A DNA stretch of 64,000 nucleotides from assembly GCA_003255065.1 (NCBI GenBank), contig QAOA01003650.1:124001-188000 (forward strand). The letters are read 5' to 3'. Positions within the stretch are counted from its first letter, which is position 1. Every line of letters starts with the position of its first letter. The stretch comes from Cercis canadensis. Lineage: Eukaryota; Streptophyta; Magnoliopsida; Fabales; Fabaceae. Shown piece by piece: positions 1 to 11,235 of the stretch. The notes under the pieces were generated by a model. That model did not search any database and was not told where the DNA came from. It was given only the letters and a program-made list of their open reading frames with translations. Made by a program: the position numbers and the translations under genes.

Positions 1-365
1 TTAAGATCATGATATTTTTAGTAAATTTGGAGTAAAATTTTCTCTTCATCACACTGCAGATTAGATTTGGCAGCTGCCAACTTCCCATATATAATGAAGG
101 GCCAAAACCATCAATTCGAAAAGTCACATTTATGCTCAAACTCCAATTATAATCAAATTCCTTCTATTAGTACTTTTGTCGGACAACTCACAAGTCCACA
201 TTACCAAACATTGAAAGTGTTTAAATTCAGAATATTTGGTGAATTCTCAGATTCCTGTTGAGGAAGACATAATTATTGACATAAAGTAATATCAACCCCC
301 ACTTTGTTGAATGGCATATATTAATCTCATTGTCCAAAGTGTCTGTTTTTTTCGTTATATTAATT

Positions 366-593
366 TGAGTAAAATATATTTTTCGTCATTAAATTATTTT
401 TCAAATGTCACTTTAGTCATCAAATAATCACATTATTTACTAAATTAGTTATTCATAGCACAAAAAATAATCACTTAAATGACTTATTTGACAGACATAA
501 TGATTATTCGAAGACTAAAGTGACGCTAAAAATAAATCAAAAACTAAAGTGACTTTTGATAAATAATTTAAAGACAAAAAATGTATTTAACTC
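366..593. mobile_element. MITE with about 50-base imperfect inverted ends (unit 1)
   Basis: The left end (GAGTAAAATATATTTTTCGTC, then CAAATGTCACTTTAGTC) is mirrored at the right end (GACTAAAGTGAC ... AAAATGTATTTAACTC). No ORF. Related elements occur at 21923-22149, 37212-37465 and 53207-53465. Confidence 0.6.
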
Positions 594-603
594 TATTAAT
601 TTA

Positions 604-678
604 TATGGGGGAGATATATCATATATCACCCTTTGAGTTTNTATGGGCGAGATATATCATATATCACCCTTTGAGTTT
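604..678. other. contig join: 37-base repeat either side of an N
   Basis: 604-640 and 642-678 are the same 37 bases with one mismatch, split by N at 641. Unit 2 has one copy here (about 22160). Confidence 0.8.
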
Positions 679-3201
679 AAACTCACAAGCTCCATCCACT
701 TTGACTTTAAACTCATTAATCTTTTTATTCAGATGACTTATTGAGAGAGGATCAAAACACACCTTCACAATTTCATTTTTCTCAAATTCAATTTTGGTTA
801 GAAATAAGCACAATTTTTCACAATGGTGCGATAAGTTTATCAACTAATATTTGATTCTTAGAGCTAGGACTTAAGAAATTTTTTTTCAAGCTAATATACG
901 TGAGGTCCCCTTTTAAAATCACTACACGAGAGACTTAATATTAGTGTGAAAGCTAACTCAAGAATACCTGAATCCCTAACCGTTGAAGAAAAAAAAAAGC
1001 CTCTACTATCAAATTACCTTGATTCCTAAAATTAATAGAGATAACATTACACTCACAAGATATTGGTGTAATTCATTAATTTTTGCAATTCATGATCTTC
1101 TAGAGACTCACATTCTAAGTACGGGTTTTGGTTACGCAAGATGAGATTGCCTAGGATTCTGTAGGTGGAGATCAGAGCCCCACGCATGTGTGTAATTGTA
1201 AACAATAAATAGAAAGCAATGACCACTTGATGAATAAATAGCTGTACCTGCAACAAGTACGAGATTTTTTAAGATGGGAATGAAAGCAAAAAAGAAGACG
1301 AGAAATAGTTGTATAAAAGCATTGGAATAATAAGAAGCTGACATGGTAGGTAGTAGTTCAGAAAGAGAATCAATCTTCCTTCAAAGGAATGTAACTAAAA
1401 TTGGGAGATTGGTGGGTCTAAATGGTCCCTTTTGAATAATGGGCTTCCCTTCTCATCAGAAATGGTTCAATTACAATTCAATTGGATAAAGTCTAAGTCA
1501 TGCAAAGCTGCTGACATTACAGGCTGTGAGAATCCCTCCTACCATCACCCACTTTAGCCTTTCTTTCTTTCTCTCCTTTTTTAATTTTTTGTTGGGTTGT
1601 TGTACCACAGAAGTTAAACAAATGAAAAATATAATTTATATCTGAATTATACATGATTCATAGAAGATAAATTTCACCCCACAAAAAAAATATTTCTATA
1701 TGTTAAAAGTTTGAGTGTGGTATAAATTTTATACTATATGTGTCATGTCATTTTTTTGATTATAAAAAGTTTAAAGTGAGCAGAAGTTATTCCATTTCAA
1801 GATCAGAATATGTCACAAGCATTAACAAAGGCTTATAGTGGTACTTACAAATTGCCTACTAAAGAGTGACTACTAACGATGAGATTCAATAGTCAGCATA
1901 GATTCAAACTTAGTCATTCATTTTAGTTTGGTGTTCAATCATCATATATGGTTTTTTTTTTTTTTTTTTTTATTTTATAGTTATCATGCATAATATATGT
2001 GGTTACTTTGTTATATAAAAATCACGTATAAATTAAGTATATGTAATTATTTATTCTATTTTTAATATATGTAGCTATTGAAATTTATAAATAAGATTAA
2101 ACCACTAAATTGGAATGACGTGAATCAAACTTTTAGCACATACAAATATATTTTTTTCAATAACATTTACAACATAAAAGTCTGTCTAGGTGATTGTCTC
2201 TGGTTTGATTTTCTATTTCTCTAATATCTTCAACTATAAAAATTTAGCTTTCATTGGCAAAATTTAAATAAAATAATATTTATAAAAAAAATCGTAGAAG
2301 ATAAACAACAAAAAAGTGAAAAAAGCAAAACCTTAGCTATAACCCAATTCGTGAATAGAGGTATATACCACACTAAAAGCAGACATAAATAGACATTCAA
2401 GGAGTGACCATCGAAATCAATGGGGAAGCCATGCATGTATCTATAAGGTTGACTAAAGTATACAACATTTAAATATCGAGGGTTTGCATTATAGAAACCC
2501 ACTAAAGCATCATCATGAATGTTATGTTTTATCTTCTCAACTTTAGCCTTGGACACGTTATGTCATGGGAGTGAAAAGAAAATGAGATAGTGAAGGGGCT
2601 CAGTGTATGGCCACAAAATGAGAGAAAATGATAGATTTTTTTTTTAAACTCAGAAAGCTTGGCCTTCCACCATCGGATGGGTCAGATTTATGAAATCTAG
2701 AACTGAGTCATTTCTACTTCAGAGATCCCGCTATTAAATCATCCACAACTGTATATGAATTAGCGCTTTAAGAATCTCATTTTTATTTCATTTGTACTGG
2801 TTCGTAGGTAGAGTGTTCCTTCTAAATTTCAAAGTATGATGTTCGGTATAGGTGGTATACATAAAAGAACAATGTAATACTTGTTTTCTTTTTTTCTTTT
2901 TTTCTCTATTAAAACACTTGAGTTTTGGCAAAGATTTGGTGTTATTTTTTTTCTTTCTTTTATTCATTGCAGATTATATAATGAGACTAGTGTCTGGGTG
3001 ACCCTTATAAATAATCCCATTACATCTCATTCAATTCATAATAAAATTTATAATGAAATTCTCAACTTATTAGACCATATATTATTGTGAAACAAATCAA
3101 AAGTGTCACGAACAATTAGTTAGACCCAATCCTAATTACAAAACGAATCTGATATATTTATATTGTGAACTTGGATATTGTGTGTCGTGGATTAATATTC
3201 C

Positions 3202-3204
<3 letters not shown>

Positions 3205-3247
<43 letters not shown>
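3205..3247. repeat. (TA)n microsatellite
   Basis: About 21 uninterrupted TA units. Confidence 0.9.
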
Positions 3248-3251
<4 letters not shown>

Positions 3252-4050
3252 TTGAAGATATCAAATATGATCACTAGTTTGATATTACTTTTCAATGAGT
3301 ATTTTTAATTTTTTTGAAGCATCAGTTCTAACAATTTTTGAAACTGACACGTGAAGTGATTAACTTATTTATATGAATAGAGCAAAGTGATTCCCCACTT
3401 TAATATTATTTTATATTTTTACGAAATAATTTGGATCCTTCAAAGTGCTTAACGTTCAACAACAAGAATGACAAGTTAAAATTCAGCATGTCCTTCAAGG
3501 AGAATGTACTTAGATAGCTATTAATAAGAGAATCAAGAAAAATATATTTTTAAAAATTTATAAATTCTCGTCTAAGTGCACTTTACTCTTTAAATTTAGA
3601 GTAATTATCTATTCGCAAATAAAAATAAGAATATTCCTTTTAATCACTTTTTTTTATATATAAAACTAAAAAAAAAATAAAAAATAAAAAGGAAAAAAGA
3701 AGTGGATAACTCTCAAATTGCACAAAATCATAAGCTTCCCAATGTCTCATGGGACATGACACATCAGAATGATTTGGTAAACATATATCTGATATGACAT
3801 CCTCGTATTGTCAACCCTGCATTTTCTGAATAAAAATTGTTAATCTATCGTCACTCCTGTATTAGCAATGAAAATGATTAATTTACAACAGCCAAATTAT
3901 AAAATGAATAAGAACAATGTTTATTTTCATATTATTTTTTTACACATTCATTATTACACGCAATATTTAAGTTTAATTAAATTTGGGAAAACTCTACACA
4001 ATTTCACTAAAACTTTAATTCAGATGCTCAGATTATTTTTCAATGAAAAG

Positions 4051-4359
4051 TGACGATGTCTTATATGAGCTGAAGGTCAGAAAGATAGACGAGATCGGAT
4101 CAGGAGTATATTAACTACACAATAACAAGTGAACTAAGAGTTAGATAGTGATACCCAACTTTCGAAGCTTAAGTTAATACAGTCTGAGCTAAGCTAAAAA
4201 TGATAGTAAATGCTAAAGGAAGGAAAAATTTATATACTTGTTATTGAGAACTATTTATAGAGGAGGGTTAAAGAATATATCTAAGATGGAGATTTGGTGA
4301 TGTGGATCTTTGATAAAATAGGCTTGAATGTAATAGGCCAAAATGATTAAGTATCTACA
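4051..4359. mobile_element. short LTR-like element (TRIM or solo LTR), copy A
   Basis: A 309-base block running TGACGATG ... TATCTACA between 5-base duplications AAAAG (4046-4050 and 4360-4364). An ACTATTTATAG TATA-like motif lies inside. Its ends and internal pieces (TTCGAAGCTTAAGTTA, GAGCTAA) match copy B at 6539, so the two belong to one family. Fossil. Confidence 0.7.
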
Positions 4360-4573
4360 AAAAGGATTTACATGGCTCTGGTGACTCTCTTATAAGAAAT
4401 GTTTGGTTCACTTTTGAACAAAATGTATACTATTATGTTCCAAATGAATTCAATTTTAATCTATATATATGACTGAGAATCTGAGATTATGTGTGGGTAC
4501 TATTTGGTTAAAAAAAAAAAAAGAGAGAGAATTAAGGAAAATGTAACATACATTTTTTTTTCCATAAACAGAT

Positions 4574-4715
4574 GAAAGTTACTAAAATAGAAAATTGCCC
4601 ACTGGTCATCGTGTGATCTCACTTACAGGTTACAATGACCATTTTATTTTATCATTTGACCAGTGGTCATTATGTGATGCTGAATAGTCATTTTTCTATT
4701 TTAATTATCACTTTC
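4574..4715. mobile_element. short MITE with about 28-base inverted ends (unit 1)
   Basis: GAAAGTTACTAAAATAGAAA at the left is mirrored by TTTCTATTTTAATTATCACTTTC at the right, with CACTGGTCA/TGACCAGTGG inside. No coding content. A counterpart is at 47450-47594. Confidence 0.5.
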
Positions 4716-7043
4716 CTGCTCAGTGCCAGCTATGAAAACAATCCAATTCATAACAATAATAAGGTATAGGGCATGGGGCTGCTAACATTTCAGAGTCCAC
4801 CGACAAGGCAATCCAAAACAGTGATTCAGAAATATTTAATTAAGAGAAAGACAAGACTTGGGTTTACATTTTATATTTGCCAATAAACAAAGCAGGTTTC
4901 TGAGTATTTCATCTGCGGATCCTGTGATGGAACAAATGAGCTATTTGCTCTTCTGGTGGACCACTGAAATAGTGGTTATTGGGTAGGGACAGTGGTCAAT
5001 AGTCAGCATAGATGGCTGTGGATTGAAGGTAATTGGACAGACCAAGGTCCATGGTGTTTAAGAAACAGAAGAATTAAATGCATGCACATAGAGAGAAGTC
5101 AACAACATATTGTTGTTTTGTGTGTTTATATTAATTAGTTGTGCTTGTGAATTGTGTGAAGTTTAAACATGTCATATCAATTAAGGGGAAGTGTTTGTTT
5201 TATATGGACGTGGTGGTTCATTGTACAGTACTTAAACATAAATGGTTAAGCACTTAAAAGTGAAAGCCACTTAGGGGCTTGTAATCTTAGAAAGAGGGGA
5301 AACTTCGGATTTTGGAAATTTAAGAAAGCACGTATTTGGCTTTTCATAGTGGAGTATGAACACCCAAAGGCCTCTCTTACATTAAGAAAGTTTATTGGGA
5401 CACATCCGTGTCATGGGAGTACTTTTGGTGCTTAAAAGTTTAGAATGAGAAGAAATTACTCTATTTTAAGGCCAGGGCATGAAAATACTTAGTCTAATGC
5501 TTTCACCATTTTTTATGAGTCTATAAAGTTACACTTGTTAATACTTTTCATTTTCTCATAGATATATTCATGGTAGAATCTAATTCTAGAACTCTATAAT
5601 ACCTACTTGAATTGGTATTTTAAATTTACTTTGCATCATTTGCTATGTAACAAGCATAGTGTAACAATGATTTTTCATGTCATTAGCAGGCTGTGTGAAT
5701 CAATGATACGGTTTGCTGAATAGTATATCTAAAATTACTTTTTTCTTTCAAAATCACATTTTCTTTTATTCCCTTAAAAAATCCTATTTCTTATTAATCT
5801 TTCTGGCTTACTTATTCGCTCAACTGGCTAGTGGGTAGCACTACCTCTAAAAATAGTAATTGTAGAATAGCAATAACCTTAAATTTAAATTAGTTACTTG
5901 AAGAATTGGGACAAGTGGCATTACAAGTTCTTCCATGTCACAATGATGCCCAGCACTTGTAATTGTAGGATGACCAATCACGATCTTCCACGTTGCACTT
6001 GATTGCCTTAGTGCCAAATCCAAGTCCTATGAGAAGCAGTTGTTTAGATTACTATTTTGAGAAAATTATTAAATCATAATTTCATTTGACTAAATATAAT
6101 TATTTTTAATTTAGAAGAGTTTATTCATGTTGTTTAAATAATATCATCTGATCATGAGAAGTTTGGAAACGTGCATAAAAACTATAAGAAAACTCCTCAT
6201 CTTTCATTGGCATTAACATTTGGTAAGAAACGCACATTGATTTTTTGACTAGAGATGCTTAAATTTCTGTCCTTAGGTAGAGGCATGCAATCATTTTGAT
6301 TTAAGAACAATGAATCATTTTCCAATTGCATATGCACGTATCATGTGGAATATCTTTCAGCTGAGGTATTTTCCTCTCAATTATAGAGGTAGAAGAGAAG
6401 CATGGCTACATTGTGGTAGCAAAACTGATATGGGATGGCAGTGATTTATGTTTTTAAAGTTAGCTTCAGGAACTTAGGAGGAGGTATGTTAGGATAAGAA
6501 TGATTGGCAAGCAAGGGAAAAAGGGCTAAAATGGTGGCTGATGATACTTGAGTTTGAGGTTGGGTTATATCTCGGAGATTAGGGAGATCTTGAAGGTCGG
6601 ATGAAGTCGAGCTAATTTGCACGAGCAGAAAAGAAGGGTCGGACTCTTGTTTTCGAGCTTCGAAGATTAAGTTAGATCAGTCCGAGCTAAAAATGAGCCA
6701 TTAATGATAGAAGGTTCAAAAGTCCGTTACCTGTAATGGGGGGCTATTTATAGGAATTCTGAGCAAAATAGGAGCATGAGCTAGCTAATTTGGTTCTGGG
6801 CCTCTAGTGAAATGGACTTTTTGGCTTAATGGGCCTTTGAGATTTAGGTTGATAATAAGGCCTCTACAGTGGCTTTTAGGGTTCTGTGAAGTATGAACAA
6901 TACCTAAGAATTCCTATATTGAAAGAATAAATTATAAATTGAATAAGAAAAATATATAGAAGAATAAATTATACTCAGAATGCTTAGTTTTCTTTTCTTT
7001 GTTCACGTGTTCACTAAATGCCTGGAATTAAATCTTATTTTGA
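4716..7043. other. spacer of unit 1, middle part
   Basis: Matches 23133-25117 of unit 2 except for the LTR-like element at 6539-6868. Unit 3 keeps only its two ends (47595-47690 and 47691-47769). No gene seen. Confidence 0.6.
6539..6868. mobile_element. short LTR-like element (TRIM or solo LTR), copy B
   Basis: A 330-base block running TGATGATA ... CCTCTACA between 5-base duplications GTGGC (6534-6538 and 6869-6873). The empty site is visible in unit 2 near 24955. It contains GGCTATTTATAGG. Same family as copy A. Fossil, present in unit 1 only. Confidence 0.75.
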
Positions 7044-7728
7044 TTGAAGCCTTTGAATAATGACCAACTAATTATAGTGCTGGTAGTGGTAACAATGATC
7101 AGGTTTAAGACAAATTGTCTCAACTCATCCCTAACCCCTTCTGGCATTCCTGCAGGTTTAGATTATTTTGCTTATATTTGCTGGAGTATTTGGCAACACA
7201 GGAATAAATGGGTTTTTGAGAATCAGCCCTTTGTAGCTTCCCAAATTTTTCCCTTTGCTTTAGGAAGAGCCTCTGAGTTTTCCTTCCTTAGCGCAAAAAA
7301 TTATTTAGATCATCATAGATTTGAAACCCATATTCAGTGGCATACCCCACCTCTTGATTGTTTTAAATTGAATACAGATGGTTCTGCTCTTGGGAACCCA
7401 AGTTTACTAAGCGCAGGGGGTATTATTAGAAACCACAGAAGAGAGTGGGTATCTAGCTCTTCCAAGAAAGTAGGGTTTGGATCACCAAACCTTGCTGAAC
7501 TTTGGGTAGTGTTGGAAGGCGTTAGTTTAGCAATCCAGTTGGGAACAACAAAGCTCTATATTGAAGTTGATTCTAAATTTGTTATTAATATTTTGAAGGA
7601 TATACACAATTCTAACCACCATTGTAACCCACTGGTTGAACAATGCTGGGCACTATTATAGGGGATTCCCCTTTTTAGTTTGAAACATGTGTTCAGAGAA
7701 GCAAATGTCTGTGCAGATGCTATGGAAT
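7044..7728 (+). pseudogene. LINE-type RNase H domain fragment, copy 1
   Basis: Encodes the C-terminal RNase H-like domain (RVT_3 type) seen at the end of plant LINE reverse transcriptases and in 'putative ribonuclease H' proteins. Motifs in order: CWSIWQHRNKWVFEN (linker), CFKLNTDGSA (catalytic Asp), AELWVVLEG (Glu), LYIEVDSK (Asp), and REANVCADAM just past a stop. The frame runs 7044-7661, where TAG replaces the CAG of copy 2, so the last motif is cut off. No reverse transcriptase or endonuclease part precedes it. It is one of three copies carried along with the repeated unit. Confidence 0.75.
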
Positions 7729-7753
7729 TGTGTTTTTTTTTTGGGTGGGGGCG

Positions 7754-9107
7754 TGATAAGCCGATTTTATACCACTTATCTCGTATAATTCTTGCTTGAT
7801 TTTTGTTCACTCTTGAGTATCTTAGGGTAGGTTTTCACAATTTATGTTTTCTTTTGTAGGTTTATGCGTTGGAAGATCGTGGAAGCCATTTCGGTGCAAG
7901 AAAGAAGTAAAATCATGCATTCTGGACTGAAGGCAGGGATTTGGGTGCCGCAGTGCCCCAACATGTTGATCAACAGAAGTCCAAAGAGTTGGGCGCTACA
8001 ACGCCCCAAGGTCAAGAATTAGCAGAATGAGGACAAAGAGTAAGGTACCACAGCGCCCTATACCAAGCGCCATAGCACCTACTAGACAAGGACCAGGAGG
8101 ATGCAGTGCCCAAATACAAAGCTGCAGCCCCTCGATAGTCAACTCGGGATTTGACTTTCAAACTCTCTAATTTCATTAGGACTCTTACTTTATTTTAATT
8201 CCTTTTTTTTTCCTAAACTTCCTAGGACATAAATAGGACTCTTAAAGTCTACTTTAGGGTTCCACACATTTTACACAAGAGGCAAAAACAGAAAAGGGAT
8301 CAAGCTTGAAGATCGGTGTTTTCGGCATCGAATTGTCATCTCCAAGAGTTTATTTCTTCCTCTTTCTTGTATCTGATGTGTAATCTGTGTGTGATTATGT
8401 TTTCTGCATTCATTATGAACTAATTCCACCATCTAGGGTGAAGATGTAGCCTAGCTTAGGACACATTGTAATTTTAAATGAATTAATCAAAAGACCGTCT
8501 ATTCAATTATCTTCTTAATCTCTATTCTTATTGTTTCTTTTTGACTGGCCATCAAATTAGATGATTTGATATTTGCAATGTTACCAGGAGGTTAGTTGTA
8601 ATTGGAGATCCTAGGGATTAAGGACATGGATTTTATAAAGGATAGAGATATACCTTTATGATCTATGTAGCCATTAAAAGAGAACCATAGAAGTAATTTG
8701 AGTTACCAGTTTATTCACAATTCACATAGAAATATAGTGAATTCATAAATTGGGAATACGTTTCTTTGACCTTGGGAAAGGCTAATGGACAAATTAGGGT
8801 TCTTGGCTAGCATTTAAGAAGATTGTCTTTGTTAATAAATTAGAGGTAAAGATCTGAACTAGCTACGGTGAAATCAAAACTCCAGATACTTTCTCTCCAT
8901 ATTTCTACTCGTTTTACAATGTTTATTCTCTATTTACTGTTTTGCATTTAATTATCACCATAAGTCACTTATTTATCATCTAGATAAAATTGGAATACAC
9001 ATAATTTTGGTACTTAGTAGCTATAATTTCCGTGGGACAATACTTTTAACTTAAATCTATATTACTTGATTACGATACGTGTACTTGCGTACACTTTTTA
9101 CGTAACA
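7754..9107 (+). mobile_element. solo LTR, probably Ty3/gypsy (Tat-like)
   Basis: A 1354-base block begins TGATAAGCC and ends CGTAACA, absent from the same site in units 2 and 3 (near 26390 and 48485). Flanks are G-rich (GGGCG and GGGGG), so a 5-base target duplication is plausible but not clean. The paired GGCGC...GCGCC-like blocks and the GGGACAATAC ... GTACTTGCG end resemble LTRs of the Tat lineage. No internal region remains. Fossil. Confidence 0.65.
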
Positions 9108-9304
9108 GGGGGAGAGCAGAGGTATATTCATGTTGAATAGTGATATTTTAAAAAAAAAATTATACATAATTTTTAATTTATATACTTACAAAATTTGAAT
9201 TTAAATTTACTTAGCATTCATTCTTTAACTCACATAATTTTTGGTTTTGGCGGATCAAATATTTCTACACTACATGTTAAGTAGTTATTTACTTGTCAAT
9301 CATT

Positions 9305-9430
9305 TTTTTTTTTTGCCTATAAATAAATAGAGATTGCAATTACGATTAAGGGGATTTGAGTTGGAAAAAGGGATGAGGAGACCAGCTTATAATTGGGAGT
9401 ACGCTTCACTGAGCTAAAACTCTTCTTCTT
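9305..9430 (-). mobile_element. tRNA-derived SINE, copy in unit 1
   Basis: On the minus strand it begins near TAGCTCAGTGAAG (A-box-like), has a degenerate B box (AACTCAAATCCCC) and ends in poly-A (T run at 9305-9314). Direct repeats ACTTGTCAATCATT (9291-9304) and ACTTGACAATCATT (9431-9444) flank it as a 14-base target duplication. The copy in unit 2 keeps a better B box (ATTCGAATCCCC). Confidence 0.75.
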
Positions 9431-10585
9431 ACTTGACAATCATTTATACAAAAACATAAGTCAACTTATTAATGACAAATAAATTACAATTACAATTTAA
9501 TTGAACCAATTTTACATGAAACTTACAATGTTATACGTGACTTTGAACATACTAGTTTGATAGATGCAAGAGTTGCACGTATTCTAAAAAGTTAATATAT
9601 GCATGAATGAGAGCAGTATTATTAGAGTATGAAATATTAGACATGAAAATGTCACATTTTAAGCATTATTATTAAAGTTAAATTGTCTAGCAAATTTCTC
9701 ACCCAAAAAGAAAAATGGTCTAGCAATTTGTACATATATATAAGACTTTCACTTACAATTGACTTTGAATTTATTTACTAGGTGACAAATTGTATTGGCT
9801 AAAATTTAATCCTACAATTTATCTATTGAAAATCTCGTATTTAATCAGAAAACTGTTATGAATAATTAATCAATACATGCATTACTATACAGTTGTGACG
9901 ACTTAGTAGTTAGTAGTACCTAAAAGTATTGGGAAAAAGAAAAAGGGAAATCAAACACTTATTTTGATATAATAATTTAACCAGTTGCATCCCCCGTCTT
10001 TCAACTAGCTAGTTAAAATGAAAAACTTCAAGAACCTTTTCAGATAACATATTATTACACCACTCAAAGAGCAAAATTTCATTATTGTGGGACTAATCTG
10101 AACTAATTTTTCAATTATTGTGTTGAAGCATAATTTAGGGCCTATATTTGACCTGAGTATCAGACAGACCTTGCTTCTGCTATTATATATGTCTAATCTT
10201 TGCTCTATAGCTGCGGTTTTAGTATGGTAAATTACCTGAAAACCAATCAACAATAAAATCCTTACGTTGTAGTTACTAATAATAACCGCCCAATTAGAAA
10301 TTTAACCCTATAACTATTGATGGAAAAAAAAGAAGAAGATCAAATATGAATTCTAATCCTCTAACCAAACAACATTGTATATAATGAATGCAACATTGCC
10401 GAGACAATGATTAAGACAAAAATAATTAACTCATACCACAGACAAAATCAAAATCTTTGGCTAATCCCCACCTAGTTTCCATTACTGCAACGTTGACAAA
10501 TTTCCATTTCCTTTCTTGTATATCCATTTTTGTATCACTCTTATTTCTCTATTGCATTATTTCAGAAGATCACAAAAGCAATGTC

Positions 10586-11235
10586 TGTAAGAGATTCAAC
10601 CAATTTAACAGTACACCAAGCAATACCATAATAGCAGTAGTAAACACAGTACAGAACTTAAACCGATTGTAAGCAATGAAATAGAAATAAAGGAAGATGA
10701 ACACAAGATTTACGTGGTTCAGCCAAGATCGCTTACATCCACGGGAGATACCAGTTTCACTATGATTAGCAACACTAAGATCAAGTCTTGTTACAATAGA
10801 ATTCCTCTTTGGCCTTATTCTTGAACCTTGCAGCAGATGCAAGCAAGAACCCCAAGCCTCACTCAATCTCTCTAAGTCTTCTCTTATCTGATTTCTCTCA
10901 ACTGTTTCTCTGATCATCCAGCTATCTATAAATGCACACATCACATGCTTATATAGAAACTAGTAACCAATCGGCTTTAGTCGGTTATGACCATTAACCA
11001 ACTAACTAGTGACTTGTAACTGATTTAAGAGACACCAGTGTCCACCTTGAACACGACCATGTCTAAGGCTGTGTCCGAGGCCTTGTTTTTAGTCCAGAGA
11101 CTCATTCTAGCTCCCATAGTGAACACGGCCATGTCTGAGCTCCAGAACCTCACTTAAGTGACACGCACAGACCCACAAGAGAACACAGCTGTGTTTGCAA
11201 TCCATGTTTGCACTATACAAGAGTGAATCATCACA
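10586..11235 (-). mobile_element. solo LTR, Ty1/copia-like (unit 1)
   Basis: A 650-base block with TG...CA ends (TGTAAGAG ... TCATCACA) between perfect 5-base duplications ATGTC (10581-10585 and 11236-11240). The empty site is intact at 27871-27875. The GATTTACGTGGTTCAGCC stretch is typical of copia LTRs; the TATA-like sequence suggests minus orientation. Fossil, no internal region. Confidence 0.75.

Larger units (their letters stand above)
1..4045. other. spacer of unit 1, left part
   Basis: 1-1556 corresponds to 21581-23128 in unit 2. 1410-2580 corresponds in part to 45355-46410 in unit 3. 2590-3420 has no counterpart here. AT-rich, with the MITE at 366 and a TA microsatellite. An ORF-like stretch at 2251-2556 (minus) has a shifted partner in unit 3 near 46150-46380, but I do not recognise it. 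No gene supported. Confidence 0.6.

Noticed and set aside
604-678. True tandem duplication of 37 bases
   Set aside because: It is split exactly by an N and is single copy in unit 2, so an unmerged contig overlap is more likely.
1053-1344. Overlapping minus-strand ORFs, repeated near 22631-22953
   Set aside because: Reading frames differ between the two copies and no known domain is visible; spacer similarity only.
2251-2556. 101-codon ORF on the minus strand (MSKAKVEKIKHN...)
   Set aside because: A related stretch exists in unit 3 near 46150-46380, but it is frame-shifted and the similarity follows from unit duplication. No family recognised and no splice structure.
10005-10253. 82-codon ORF (MLIGFQVIYHTKTAA...) present in three blocks
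   Set aside because: Conserved only as part of duplicated spacer; the 27297-27581 version has in-frame differences and a different start. No coding signature.
10570-10944. 124-codon ORF on the minus strand, repeated at 32676-33050
   Set aside because: It lies inside a solo LTR and its copy; the two copies match because the block was duplicated.
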